Of a DNA stretch of 64,000 nucleotides, positions 8,551 through 16,552 are shown in pieces; within the stretch, counting starts at the first letter, position 1; each line of letters begins with the position of its first letter. The notes under the pieces are model-generated. The model was not told the DNA's origin. It was given only the letters and a program-made list of their open reading frames with translations, and did no database searches. The translations under genes were made by a program, and so were the position numbers. Source of the stretch: Paraplanobispora siamensis (GTDB taxonomy: Bacteria; Actinomycetota; Actinomycetes; Streptosporangiales; Streptosporangiaceae); assembly GCF_016863175.1 (NCBI RefSeq), contig NZ_BOOJ01000043.1:38930-102929 (forward strand), written 5' to 3'.

Positions 8551-8570
8551 CTTTTAGCGGTGCCTAAAAG
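8551..8570. promoter_or_regulatory. Operator: 7-bp inverted repeat between MFS and ArsR genes
   Basis: CTTTTAG-N6-CTAAAAG is a perfect 7-bp inverted repeat, strikingly AT-rich for this genome, in the middle of the divergent gap (8513-8605). ArsR-family repressors bind such palindromes, so this is very likely the autoregulatory operator that also controls the exporter. Confidence 0.75.
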
Positions 8571-8605
8571 GGTGCGCGGGGACCCGGGGCGGGGGAGGCG
8601 GCGAG

Positions 8606-9700
8606 GTGGGCGGATTCGGCGGCCTGGACGGATCGCCGGGCTCGGGTGGATCGCGGAGTGCGGCGGGAGCGCGGGGACCGGGTGCGCCGCCGGATCGGGC
8701 GGCGGGCCGGCAGGAGGGCGGGTTCCGGAAGAACTCCTGCCACGTCGAGTGGATCTTCGCCCCTCACGACGTGGCCCGCATCCGCTTCGCCTTCTCGCCG
8801 ATCTGGGAGCTGGTGGCCAGCCTGCGCACGCTCCGCGACCCGGCCAGGCGCTCCCTGCACCTGCCCTGGGTGCGCGCCGTACGGCCCCGCCTGGCCGGGC
8901 TGGACCTGTCCGAGCTGTTCGCGCTGGTCCCCAAGAACGGCTATCTGGTCGACTTCATGACCCCCACCCCCGAGACCCCGGTGCCCGACTTCGCCGCCGA
9001 ACTGGAGCGGGTACGGCGCACGCCGCCCGACCGGGCCGCCGCGGAGGCCGGCTGGGTCTCCGGAACCGACCCGCGGATCATCGAACGGTTCGTCGCCGAC
9101 CCCGCGGCCGGGGTGGCGCGGGTCGCCGACACCCTCCAGCGCTACTGGGAGGTGGCCTTCGCCGAGTTCTGGCCCCGCGTGCACGGCCTGCTGGACGGCG
9201 AGGTGACGCGCCGCTCCCGGCAGCTGGCCGTGGGCGGCGCCCAGGAGCTCTTCGCCGACCTGCACCCGAACGTCGCCTGGCGCGGCGACCGGCTCGCCGT
9301 CGCGCGCCGGTGGGAGTACTCCGCCCCGCTGGGCGGCGACGGCCTGGTGCTCGTGCCGACCGCCTTCTGGTGGCCGGACACCGCCGTGATGGTCGAGCCG
9401 TACCAGCCGATGCTCATCTACCCCGCCACCGGTGTCGGCACCCTGTGGACCACCGGCCCGCCGCCCGCGCCCGGCGCCCTGGCCGCGCTGATCGGCCGCA
9501 CCCGCGCGCAGATCCTCACCGCCCTCGCCGACCCGGCCACCACCTCGTCCCTGGCCAGGCGGATGGACCTCACCCCCGGAGCGGTCAGCCAGCACCTGAC
9601 CGTCCTGACCGACGGCGGGCTGGCGGCCCGCCGCAGGCTCGGCCGCGAGGTCGTCTACAGCCGCACCCCGGTCGGCGACTCCCTGGTCTGCTCCTCCTGA
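8606..9700 (+). CDS. ArsR-family transcriptional regulator with DUF5937-type N-terminal domain
   Basis: 364 residues from the GTG at 8606, which has GGGGAGG about eight nt upstream. The first 45 residues are Gly/Ser-rich and may be a weakly conserved extension. From about residue 48 (EWIFAPHDVARIRFAFSPIWEL) the protein matches the long N-terminal ligand domain seen in actinobacterial ArsR regulators labelled DUF5937. The C-terminal winged helix (about 290-350) has LARRMDLTPGAVSQHLTVL, a clear recognition helix. No metal-binding Cys cluster is seen, so it probably senses an organic molecule. It is divergent from the MFS exporter, with the palindrome at 8551-8570 between them. Confidence 0.85.
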   Translation: MGGFGGLDGSPGSGGSRSAAGARGPGAPPDRAAGRQEGGFRKNSCHVEWIFAPHDVARIRFAFSPIWELVASLRTLRDPARRSLHLPWVRAVRPRLAGLDLSELFALVPKNGYLVDFMTPTPETPVPDFAAELERVRRTPPDRAAAEAGWVSGTDPRIIERFVADPAAGVARVADTLQRYWEVAFAEFWPRVHGLLDGEVTRRSRQLAVGGAQELFADLHPNVAWRGDRLAVARRWEYSAPLGGDGLVLVPTAFWWPDTAVMVEPYQPMLIYPATGVGTLWTTGPPPAPGALAALIGRTRAQILTALADPATTSSLARRMDLTPGAVSQHLTVLTDGGLAARRRLGREVVYSRTPVGDSLVCSS

Positions 9701-9831
9701 CCCTTTGGTCAGGACCCTTGGTCCGGACCCCTGATCCCGGCGGCCCGGCACGATTCCGCGCGGGCGCGGCGGGAAGGACACTGGGATCGGGGCCGTGACG
9801 AGGCCGATGCGGCATCGCGGCGCCGTTCCTC

Positions 9832-9847
9832 GTAACGTGTGCGAAAC
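9832..9847 (+). promoter_or_regulatory. Two-element GlnR-like site upstream of glnA2
   Basis: GTAAC-N6-GAAAC matches one a-site/b-site pair of the actinobacterial GlnR consensus exactly, 65 bp upstream of the glnA2 start. The second pair expected six bases further on is not recognisable, so this is a half-operator compared with the full four-element box at glnA (41873-41910). Control of glnA2 by GlnR is inferred. Confidence 0.5.
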
Positions 9848-9911
9848 ACGCAGCGGGCAGACTGATAGACGACCAGGCGTGTCGCACCGCGCCGTCAGTG
9901 GAGGAGAGGCC

Positions 9912-11273
9912 TTGGACCGCCAGCAGGAGTTCGTTCTCCGGACGCTCGAGGAGCGCGACATCCGGTTCATCCGGCTCTGGTTCACCGACGTTCTCGGGTT
10001 CCTCAAGTCCGTCGCCGTGGCCCCGGCCGAGCTCGAGGGAGCCTTCGCCGAGGGCATCGGCTTCGACGGCTCGGCCATCGAGGGCTTCGCCCGCGTCTAC
10101 GAGTCGGACATGCTGGCCAAGCCCGACCCGGCGACCTTCCAGATCCTGCCCTGGCGCAGCGAGAACCCGGGCGCGGCCCGGATGTTCTGCGACATCCTCA
10201 TGCCGGACGGCTCGCCCTCGCACGCCGACCCGCGCTGGGTGCTCAAGAAGACCCTGGCCAAGGCCTCCGACATGGGCTTCAGCTTCTACACCCACCCCGA
10301 GGTCGAGTTCTTCCTGCTGAAGCACCGGCCCGAGCGCGGCACCCGGCCCGAGCCCATCGACGAGGGCGGCTACTTCGACCACACCCCGCACAGCTCCGGC
10401 CACGACTTCCGGCGCCAGGCGATCATGATGCTGGAGTCGATGGGCATCTCGGTCGAGTACAGCCACCACGAAGGCGGCCCCGGCCAGCAGGAGATCGACC
10501 TGCGCTACGCCGACGCGCTCACCACCGCCGACAACATCATGACCTTCCGCCTGGTCATGAAGGAGGTCGCGCTGGAGCAGGGCATCTGGGCGAGCTTCAT
10601 GCCCAAGCCCTTCACCGAGTACCCCGGCTCCGGCATGCACACCCACATGTCGCTGTTCGAGGGCGACCGCAACGCCTTCCACGAGCCCGGCGCCGAGTAC
10701 CAGCTGTCCAAGACCGGCCGCGCCTTCATCGGCGGCCTGCTGGCCCACGCCGCCGAGATCACCGCCGTCTGCAACCAGTGGGTCAACTCCTACAAGCGCC
10801 TGTGGGGCGGCGCCGAGGCGATCGCCGGTCAGGGCGGCGAGGCCCCGAGCTACATCTCCTGGGGCCACAACAACCGCTCGGCCCTGGTCCGCGTGCCGAT
10901 GTACAAGCCGCACAAGAGCGGCTCCACCCGCATCGAGTTCCGCTCGCTCGACTCCGCCTGCAACCCCTACCTCGCCTTCGCGGTGATCCTCGCCGCCGGT
11001 CTGAAGGGCATCGAGGAGGGCTACGAGATGCCCCCCGGCGCCGAGGACGACGTCTGGGCCCTGACCAGCGCCGAACGCCGCGCCCTGGGCATCGCCCCGC
11101 TCCCGCAGTCCCTGGACGAGGCCATCGCCACCATGGAGCGCAGCGAACTGGTCGCCGAGACCCTCGGCGAGCACGTCTTCGACTACTTCCTGCGCAACAA
11201 GCGCGCCGAGTGGAGCGAGTACCGCCGCCAGGTCACCGAATACGAGCTCGGCCGCTATCTCCCGGTCCTGTGA
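9912..11273 (+). CDS. glnA2: Glutamine synthetase family protein GlnA2
   Basis: 453 residues from the TTG at 9912, which is preceded by GGAGGAGAGG; the reading frame is open further left but without a binding site. The protein shows the GSI fold: beta-grasp N-domain with FDGSAIEGF (FDGSSIxGF motif), the metal site PEVEFFL, the ATP-binding KPFTEYPGSGMHTHMS and NRSALVRVP, and RIEFRSLDSACNPYLAF. At the usual adenylylation site it has DDVWALT where GlnA has DLYELP, so it should not be a GlnE target. Actinobacterial GlnA2 proteins include a gamma-glutamylpolyamine synthetase in Streptomyces, so the substrate may not be ammonia alone. A GlnR-like site lies upstream. In mycobacteria glnA2 directly follows glnE; here they are 13 kb apart. 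Confidence 0.9.
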   Translation: MDRQQEFVLRTLEERDIRFIRLWFTDVLGFLKSVAVAPAELEGAFAEGIGFDGSAIEGFARVYESDMLAKPDPATFQILPWRSENPGAARMFCDILMPDGSPSHADPRWVLKKTLAKASDMGFSFYTHPEVEFFLLKHRPERGTRPEPIDEGGYFDHTPHSSGHDFRRQAIMMLESMGISVEYSHHEGGPGQQEIDLRYADALTTADNIMTFRLVMKEVALEQGIWASFMPKPFTEYPGSGMHTHMSLFEGDRNAFHEPGAEYQLSKTGRAFIGGLLAHAAEITAVCNQWVNSYKRLWGGAEAIAGQGGEAPSYISWGHNNRSALVRVPMYKPHKSGSTRIEFRSLDSACNPYLAFAVILAAGLKGIEEGYEMPPGAEDDVWALTSAERRALGIAPLPQSLDEAIATMERSELVAETLGEHVFDYFLRNKRAEWSEYRRQVTEYELGRYLPVL

Positions 11274-11287
11274 CCTGTTCAACCAAG

Positions 11288-11331
11288 CTGCCGACGAGCG
11301 TTCCCGCGTGAGCAGGGAAGCTCGTCGGCAG
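11288..11331. terminator. Long hairpin between glnA2 and the Nudix gene
   Basis: A perfect 12-bp stem (11288-11299 with 11320-11331) continues, after one bulged G, as five more pairs (11301-11305 with 11115-type partner 11315-11319), closing a 9-nt loop. It starts 15 nt after the glnA2 stop. The last base of the 3' arm is the first base of the GGAGGAG binding site of the Nudix gene. There is no T-run, so it may be a terminator, a stability element for glnA2 mRNA or a gate on Nudix translation. Confidence 0.65.
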
Positions 11332-11343
11332 GAGGAGCACGCG

Positions 11344-11745
11344 GTGAACCGCATCATCGACAAGATCGCATGGATCCACCTGGACGACGGCAAGATCCTC
11401 AGCACCCGCTCACGGGGCAAGGACGCCTACTACCTCCCCGGCGGCAAACGCGAACCCGGCGAAACCGATCTCGACACCCTCATCCGCGAGATCGACGAGG
11501 AACTCTCCATCACCGTCATCCCCGCCACCGCCACCCACGTGGGCACCTACCGGGCCCAGGCGCACGGCCACGCCGAGGGCGTCACCGTGCAGATGACCTG
11601 CTACACCGCCGACCATCACGGAGTGCCGACGCCCAGTGGCGAGATCGAGGAAATCACCTGGCTGGGCTACGCCTACCGCGACCGCGTATCCCCGGTCGAC
11701 CAGATCATCTTTGACGAGCTGCACCGGACCGGACGACTTCACTGA
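11344..11745 (+). CDS. Nudix hydrolase
   Basis: 133 residues from the GTG at 11344, chosen because GGAGGAG sits six nt upstream. The Nudix box GGKREPGETDLDTLIREI-DEELSI fits G-x5-E-x7-REUxEExGU, with the Mg-binding Glu residues in DEEL. Family members hydrolyse nucleoside diphosphate derivatives such as oxidised nucleotides, NDP-sugars or ADP-ribose; the substrate here is not clear. It lies 70 bp after glnA2 on the same strand, with the long hairpin between. A small cytosolic enzyme with no extra domain. Confidence 0.85.
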   Translation: MNRIIDKIAWIHLDDGKILSTRSRGKDAYYLPGGKREPGETDLDTLIREIDEELSITVIPATATHVGTYRAQAHGHAEGVTVQMTCYTADHHGVPTPSGEIEEITWLGYAYRDRVSPVDQIIFDELHRTGRLH

Positions 11746-11967
11746 CCCGGCGACACCCGAACCGATCCACAGGCGCCGGCTGTTGCTCCATCCGACGCGG
11801 TTGACCAGGTGAGGAGCGCGGAGGCCCTCTGTTTCCTCGGGGATCCTCCGCGTCCTCGTACGGAAGGATTCCGAAGGCCGTACGATCGCTTCCCCGGAGA
11901 GGTCCGCCGGCGGACCCGGCCCGCTCCGGTGAACTCATCCAGGCCGTTCAGAGGGGCTGATCAGCCG

Positions 11968-12507
11968 GTGCTCGACGAAGTCATCGCCCGCTACGCCGAC
12001 ATGCTGAGTGATCTCGACACCTTCGCATACACGGTGACGATCCCCGACTCCGGCGTCCTCACGGCCGAAGAGGCCGCGCGACGCTTCGGAGCCGATCCCG
12101 CCGCGCTGCAGGCCCCCGGGCAACCGCAGAGTCCCGGCGGTATCTCCCTCCACCGGGTCGGCACCGGTGTCGTCACTCTGGACTGGGTCAACCCGGGTGA
12201 CGGCCGCCAGGAGGCGACCGAGCGGCTCGCCGGCGACGGGTTCCGGCACTGGTATCTGTCGTTCGACATCGAGGGCAACACCGTCATGTACGTCCGCTAC
12301 GGAGACGCCGAGGGGTTCCTCGAACACCCGGAGCCGGGCGGGATTCCCTTCACCGACTGGACGGATCACCTCGGTCCTCTGAGCGCGTACACCGAACTCC
12401 TCCGGACGGGTTACGACAGCGAGGAGGCGGAGGCGGAGGTGGACATCACGGCGGCGTGCCTGGCCGTGATCGAGCTGGAAAGCGGCGTCGCCTGGACTAT
12501 GAGCTGA
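11968..12507 (+). CDS. Hypothetical protein, possibly DUF6461-like
   Basis: 179 residues from the GTG at 11968 (GAGGGG 11 nt upstream); the frame is open back to 11809 without a better start. The protein is acidic and has no signal peptide or membrane segment. The opening ARYADMLSDLDTFAYTVTIP followed by EEAARRFGAD and a beta-rich second half with WLS-type strands recalls the DUF6461 group of actinobacterial proteins, which have no known function; that match is tentative. It stands alone between the Nudix gene and a 480-bp gap. In the 222 bp before it there is a 7-bp inverted repeat (CGTACGG at 11857-11863 with CCGTACG at 11878-11884). Confidence 0.55.
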   Translation: MLDEVIARYADMLSDLDTFAYTVTIPDSGVLTAEEAARRFGADPAALQAPGQPQSPGGISLHRVGTGVVTLDWVNPGDGRQEATERLAGDGFRHWYLSFDIEGNTVMYVRYGDAEGFLEHPEPGGIPFTDWTDHLGPLSAYTELLRTGYDSEEAEAEVDITAACLAVIELESGVAWTMS

Positions 12508-12987
12508 TGGAACGGCGCCCTCACCTGGTGCTGCCGGCCCCGGCATTCTGACGCGAGGGCTCATCTCCACCGATCGCCGTGATCTGCCGCCGTGTTCGCC
12601 CGATCTTCATGATTCGACGCGGTGTTCGCCCGACCGTCGTGATCCGTCGCCGTGTCCGCCATGGTGTGACAGGCGGGTCCGTCCGGGGACGGCGGCCAGG
12701 TTCACCTGCCGCCGGGCGCAGCCTGGGGTGGGCAACACGTGGCCCACCGGGGAGGTGCCCCACGGGGGGTGATACGCGCCCTACCGGGGGTGTGTCCCAC
12801 GGGTGGGCGTATCGGCTGCTACACGCTGCCGTACCTCCCTCCGCCACCCCTATCCGCAAGCCACAGGCCCCTGCTTCGCGGGAGAAAGGCGATCTTTCGC
12901 CCGTGCGGCCGCGGTTCGGTCGATAGTGTGGCGGTGTCGATCACCGTGCCGCCGATCGCGGGGAGGCGTTCCCCGCTGGGAGTGCAG
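12508..12987. other. 480-bp gap without a supported gene
   Basis: The gap holds three 30-bp imperfect tandem repeats (12571-12660) and, from about 12720 to 12830, several degenerate copies of a CCCACGGGG-like word and paired GATACGC/GCGTATC words (12770 and 12808 regions). Open frames across it on both strands are low-complexity and lack ribosome binding sites, so no gene is called. The right end must hold the promoter of the YbdK-type gene. Confidence 0.6.
12571..12660. repeat. Three imperfect 30-bp tandem repeats
   Basis: Units at 12571-12600, 12601-12630 and 12631-12660 keep an exact 30-bp register. Shared parts are CGA at the start, TGAT near position 10-13 and the ending CGxxGTGTxCGCC. 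A multiple-of-three period would encode a 10-residue Arg-rich repeat on either strand, but no binding site or start supports a gene. It may be a decayed coding repeat or a protein-binding array. Confidence 0.6.
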
Positions 12988-14145
12988 ATGACCGTGACCG
13001 CGGACTCCGCGCGTCCGATGCCCTTCGACGCGCTCTGCCCGCTGGTGGGGGTGGAGGAGGAGTACTTCGTCGTCGACCCTCTCACCCGCGAGGCGGCGCC
13101 CCGGGCGGCCGCGGTGCTGGAGCGGGCCTCCGCCGAACTCGGCGGGACGGTCAGCTCGGAGATCACCCGGTACCAGGTGGAGGCCAAGACGGCGCCGTGC
13201 GCGCGCACCTCCGAGCTGGAGGGGCGGATACGGCGGATGCGGACGGCGATGGCCGCCGCGGCCCGGGACGAGGGGCTCGCCGTGGTCGCCTCGGGGACGC
13301 CGGTCCTGGGTGACGTCGTCCCGCCGCTGATCACCGACGACCCCCGCTACGAGGTGGGCATCGCCACCTACCGGGCGCTCCACGACGAGCAGGCCATCTG
13401 CGCCGGGCACGTCCACGTGCACCTGCCGGACCGGGAGCGGGCGGTGCTCGTGGGCAACCACCTGCGGCCGTGGCTGCCGGTGCTGCTGGCGATGACGGCC
13501 AACTCCCCGCTGTGGGCCGGGCGCGACACCGGTTACGCCAGCTGGCGGGCCCTGTGCTGGGGCAAGTGGCCGGTGGCCGGGCCGCCGCCGTACTTCGCCT
13601 CCCTCGCCGAGTTCGAGGAGGTCATCGCGGCGCTGACCGAGTCGGGGGCGCTGGTCGACCCCGGGACGATCTTCTGGGACGTACGGCCGTCGGCGCGGCT
13701 GCCGACGCTGGAGGTCCGGGTGACCGACGTTCCGGCCACCGCGGGGGAGTCGGCGATGCTCGCGGCCGTGGTACGCGGACTGGTGGTGACGTCCCTGCAG
13801 CGGGTGGAGCGCGGTGACCCGGGCCCGCCGCTGTCGGCCGAGCGGCTGCGCGTGGCCTACTGGCGGGCGGCGCGCGACGGCCTGGACGGGCACGGCGTCG
13901 ATCCGGTCACCGGCCGGCTGCGGCCCGCCGGGGAACTGCTCGACGCGTTGCTGGGGCACATCCGCCCGGCCCTGGAGGAGACCGGCGATCTGGAGATGGT
14001 CGGCAGGCGGATGGCGTGGCTGCGCGCCGCGGGCACCGGGGCGGCGCGGCAGCGGGCCGCCCTCGGCCGGCGCGGGCGGCCCGCCGACGTGGTCGACGAC
14101 CTGGTGGCGAGGCTGGTGGACCGGGACGCCGCTCAGACCGAGTGA
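12988..14145 (+). CDS. Carboxylate-amine ligase, YbdK family (glutamate-cysteine ligase 2-like)
   Basis: 385 residues from the ATG at 12988 (GGGAG five nt upstream); the frame is open leftwards but only into the repeat-rich gap. GVEEEYFVVD at the N-terminus and the CAGHVHVHLPD and RALCWGKWP segments are typical of the YbdK/GCS2 family, which forms gamma-glutamyl or related amide bonds with ATP. In actinobacteria members of this family act in small-thiol or other peptide-bond chemistry; EgtA belongs to the same superfamily. The exact substrate is unknown. Its 3' end overlaps the convergent flavoprotein gene by 13 bp. Confidence 0.85.
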   Translation: MTVTADSARPMPFDALCPLVGVEEEYFVVDPLTREAAPRAAAVLERASAELGGTVSSEITRYQVEAKTAPCARTSELEGRIRRMRTAMAAAARDEGLAVVASGTPVLGDVVPPLITDDPRYEVGIATYRALHDEQAICAGHVHVHLPDRERAVLVGNHLRPWLPVLLAMTANSPLWAGRDTGYASWRALCWGKWPVAGPPPYFASLAEFEEVIAALTESGALVDPGTIFWDVRPSARLPTLEVRVTDVPATAGESAMLAAVVRGLVVTSLQRVERGDPGPPLSAERLRVAYWRAARDGLDGHGVDPVTGRLRPAGELLDALLGHIRPALEETGDLEMVGRRMAWLRAAGTGAARQRAALGRRGRPADVVDDLVARLVDRDAAQTE

Positions 14146-15725
14146 GCCTCTCCCGTGGCTTCCCCTACGGCGTCCCCCCTGGCGAGCCGCGCGGCCAGGA
14201 ATTCGCGCAGCGGCCGCACATGCCGTACGGGATCCAGCCAGCGGGCCATCAGGTCCTCCAGCAGGTGCCGCTCGCCCGTCTGCTCACGGTGCCGCCAGGC
14301 CCGCACGACCGGGTGCAGGAAGGCGCTCTCGTGGGCCCGCTCGGGGGTGGGATGCCGCCGGATGGCGAACACGTCGGGATGGTCCCGGCGTCCCCAGCGC
14401 AGGGTGACGGTGAAGTACAGCGGGTGCCCGCCGAAGCGCTCGACCGCGTAGTCCTCCGGCAGGTCCTCGTAGCGCGTGACCTCCCCGGTGGCCTCGTCGA
14501 CCACGTACACGTCGCACAGATACTCGAACTGCGTCCACAGCGCCGAGCTGTAGTTGACCCGCTCCAGCATGGCGGCGGTCAGCCCGTCGGGGTCGGCCGG
14601 AAGGGTCCGCCGGTCGAGCGGCACGCCCTCGTAGCGCTCGCGCAGCAGGGCGGTCATGGTGCGCAGGTTGTAGCGGAACCCGTCGATGAACGCCGAGGAG
14701 GCGCGTTTGAAGTCGCGGGCCTGCATCAGGGTGCCCGCGAAGTACAGGCCGTCGACGTTGACCGACTGGAAGTCGGGGCGGATCGCCGGGAGCCGTCCGC
14801 CGGGGGCGCGCTCGGGCAGGCAGGAGCCGTCGAAGACCGAGGTGTCCATGGTGAAGCCGGTGCAGCGCAGCACGCTGTCGTACTCCAGCAGCGCCTGCTC
14901 GCCCTCGGCGAGGGTGTAGGTGATGGCGACCTTGAAGTGGTCGCCGTCGCGCCAGATCCGGTCGACGTCGCACTCCAGCACCCCGTGCAGGGTCTTGAAC
15001 CAGTAGCTGTCCAGCAGCGCGCCGTACTGGCCGCGCACGTGACCGGGATGCTTGCTCGTCCAGGCCAGGCGCACCGGGCTCGGGCTGGCCAGATGGACCA
15101 CGGCGGCATGGCCGAGCATGGCCTGGGCGGTCTCGAACGCCGAGTTGCCCTTGCCGATGATCAGGACCCGTTGGTCGGTGAACTCCTCCCCGGAGACGGG
15201 CATGTCCTCATATCCCTGGGCCAGCTCGATCCCGGGGATGTCGGGGACGTACGGCCCGCCCCAGCCGGCCGCCACGATCACGCACTCGGCGTGGAAGACC
15301 TCACCCCCGGCGTGTACGGCGAAGCGGTCCCCGGTCTTCTCGATCCGCTCGACGGGCGTGGAGAAGCGCACGTTGAGCCGGTGTCCGCGCTGGAAGTCGG
15401 CGAGATAGCGGACCAGGTCGTCGGCCCGGGGGAAGTACTCCTGCGAGTAGCGGGGGAACATCAGCTCCGGCTCGTCGTTGAGCAGCGAGTTCCAGTCCCA
15501 GCGCAGGGCGATCTCCGGATCCTTCTGGCCGGTGTGGACCTTGTTCAGCGAGATCAGCCTGCGGTGGCGCGGATAGTGGCGGAAGAACCCCCCGGGCCCG
15601 GCCTCGCGCTCCAGGGTGAGATAGTCGGCTCCGGCGCGCTGCAGGAAGTAGCTGAGCTGCAGCCCGCCCGGCCCGGCACCGATGATCAGATAGCGATGGG
15701 CGCGCCCCCCGGCTCCGGCCGTCAT
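14133..15725 (-). CDS. FAD/NAD(P)-dependent flavoprotein oxidoreductase, FOXRED2-like
   Basis: 530 residues. The N-terminal Rossmann fold has GAGPGGLQLSYFL (FAD pyrophosphate site, from about residue 15), and a second nucleotide site appears as IIGKGNSAFETA near residue 190. The segment FFRHYPRHRRLISLNK resembles eukaryotic FOXRED2 and its bacterial relatives rather than classical Baeyer-Villiger enzymes. RCTGF and the FAGTLMQARDFK segment complete the FAD domain. The last 150 residues are a family-specific tail. The ATG overlaps the TGA of the upstream AhpD-like gene (ATGA), so the pair is translationally coupled and probably functions as a redox unit. The substrate is unknown. Confidence 0.82.
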   Translation of the reverse strand: MTAGAGGRAHRYLIIGAGPGGLQLSYFLQRAGADYLTLEREAGPGGFFRHYPRHRRLISLNKVHTGQKDPEIALRWDWNSLLNDEPELMFPRYSQEYFPRADDLVRYLADFQRGHRLNVRFSTPVERIEKTGDRFAVHAGGEVFHAECVIVAAGWGGPYVPDIPGIELAQGYEDMPVSGEEFTDQRVLIIGKGNSAFETAQAMLGHAAVVHLASPSPVRLAWTSKHPGHVRGQYGALLDSYWFKTLHGVLECDVDRIWRDGDHFKVAITYTLAEGEQALLEYDSVLRCTGFTMDTSVFDGSCLPERAPGGRLPAIRPDFQSVNVDGLYFAGTLMQARDFKRASSAFIDGFRYNLRTMTALLRERYEGVPLDRRTLPADPDGLTAAMLERVNYSSALWTQFEYLCDVYVVDEATGEVTRYEDLPEDYAVERFGGHPLYFTVTLRWGRRDHPDVFAIRRHPTPERAHESAFLHPVVRAWRHREQTGERHLLEDLMARWLDPVRHVRPLREFLAARLARGDAVGEATGEAHSV

Positions 15726-16285
15726 CGGCTCTGCTGCTCCGCCGGGGCGGCCTCGCGCGCGTACCCGGCCGTGACGATCACCTCGGCCATCGCGGCGTAG
15801 GCCGCCGGGTCGTCGGGGGCGAAGGTGCCCAGGCCGTCGACGTAGCGGTTGAACATGCAGAAGGCCGCGGCGATCAGCACCGTGTCGTGGATCTCGATGT
15901 CGGTGGCGCCCTCGCGCCGGGCGTCGACGATCAGGTCCTCGGTGACGGCCCTGCCGCTGCGCTGGACCGCGCCGGCGATGGCCAGCAGGGCCTTGATCTT
16001 TTCCGGGATCGGCGCTCCGGCCGGATCGGCGAGCGTCTGCTCCACCAGCTCCATGCCCTCGGGCAGCTGGGCCGCGGCGAAGGCGGAGTGCGACGAGCAG
16101 CAGAAGCGGCACTCGTTGAGGCCGGAGACGTAGGCGGCGATCAGTTCACGCTCCCCGCGCGTCAGCGTGCTCTCTCCGCGCAGCAGCACCTCGGCCAGCT
16201 GGTTCAGCGGCCGGGCCGTCTCCGGGCGGAAGCGGAACAGGCCGCGGATTCCCGGGTCGTCGGAGTTGAGGGAGATGTGCGGCAT
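15722..16285 (-). CDS. AhpD/carboxymuconolactone decarboxylase-family protein, copy 1
   Basis: 187 residues from the ATG at 16285, which has AAGGAG five nt upstream. The AhpD-type redox motif E-C-x2-C-x3-H is intact (Glu58, Cys59, Cys62, His66 in NECRFCCSSH), so a disulfide or peroxidase-linked role is likely. The body is all-helical. It is coupled by a 4-bp overlap to the flavoprotein at 14133-15725, which could be its electron donor or acceptor. A second copy lies at 17055-17744; the two share long nearly identical stretches, for example IKALLAIAGAVQRSGRAVT and AAAFCMFNRYVDGLGT. In this copy a third Cys (63) directly follows the motif. Confidence 0.85.
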   Translation of the reverse strand: MPHISLNSDDPGIRGLFRFRPETARPLNQLAEVLLRGESTLTRGERELIAAYVSGLNECRFCCSSHSAFAAAQLPEGMELVEQTLADPAGAPIPEKIKALLAIAGAVQRSGRAVTEDLIVDARREGATDIEIHDTVLIAAAFCMFNRYVDGLGTFAPDDPAAYAAMAEVIVTAGYAREAAPAEQQSR

Positions 16286-16452
16286 GGCGCTCCTTATACG
16301 GACGCGTGGAAAATCCACTTACGCGACGAACGAATCCGCCCGACCGGTCTTGATGATCGCCACACCGCCGTCCGGCTGTCAATGCCGGGTTCACCCCTAT
16401 CGTCAGAATAAGGGTCCGCTGCTATTCCGGGAATTGGTGGGTCCGGCTGGCC

Positions 16453-16478
16453 ATACGGTAAGTCTGTTATTGCCGTAT
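16453..16478. promoter_or_regulatory. Inverted repeat in the AhpD-flavoprotein/SnoaL divergent gap
   Basis: ATACGGTAA (16453-16461), an 8-bp spacer and TTGCCGTAT (16470-16478) pair at eight of nine positions. The site is in the AT-richer part of the 267-bp gap between the leftward AhpD-flavoprotein pair (start 16285) and the rightward SnoaL gene (start 16553), so it could control both. The binding protein is unknown; no regulator gene is adjacent. Confidence 0.45.
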
Positions 16479-16552
16479 TGTCGATTTCGGTGAATCGGGC
16501 GTAGCGTCACTCACGTTCCGGAAGGCTCATCCCACCGCAAGGAGTTCCTTTC

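Noticed and set aside
9795..9911. Extension of glnA2 to an upstream start
   Set aside because: The extra 39 residues are not GSI-like, no binding site is present, and they would cover the GlnR-like site. GGAGGAGAGG before the TTG at 9912 fits better.
12521..12859. Arg-rich open frames through the 30-bp repeats
   Set aside because: They show a 10-residue repeat only because of the 30-bp period, lack binding sites and match nothing known.
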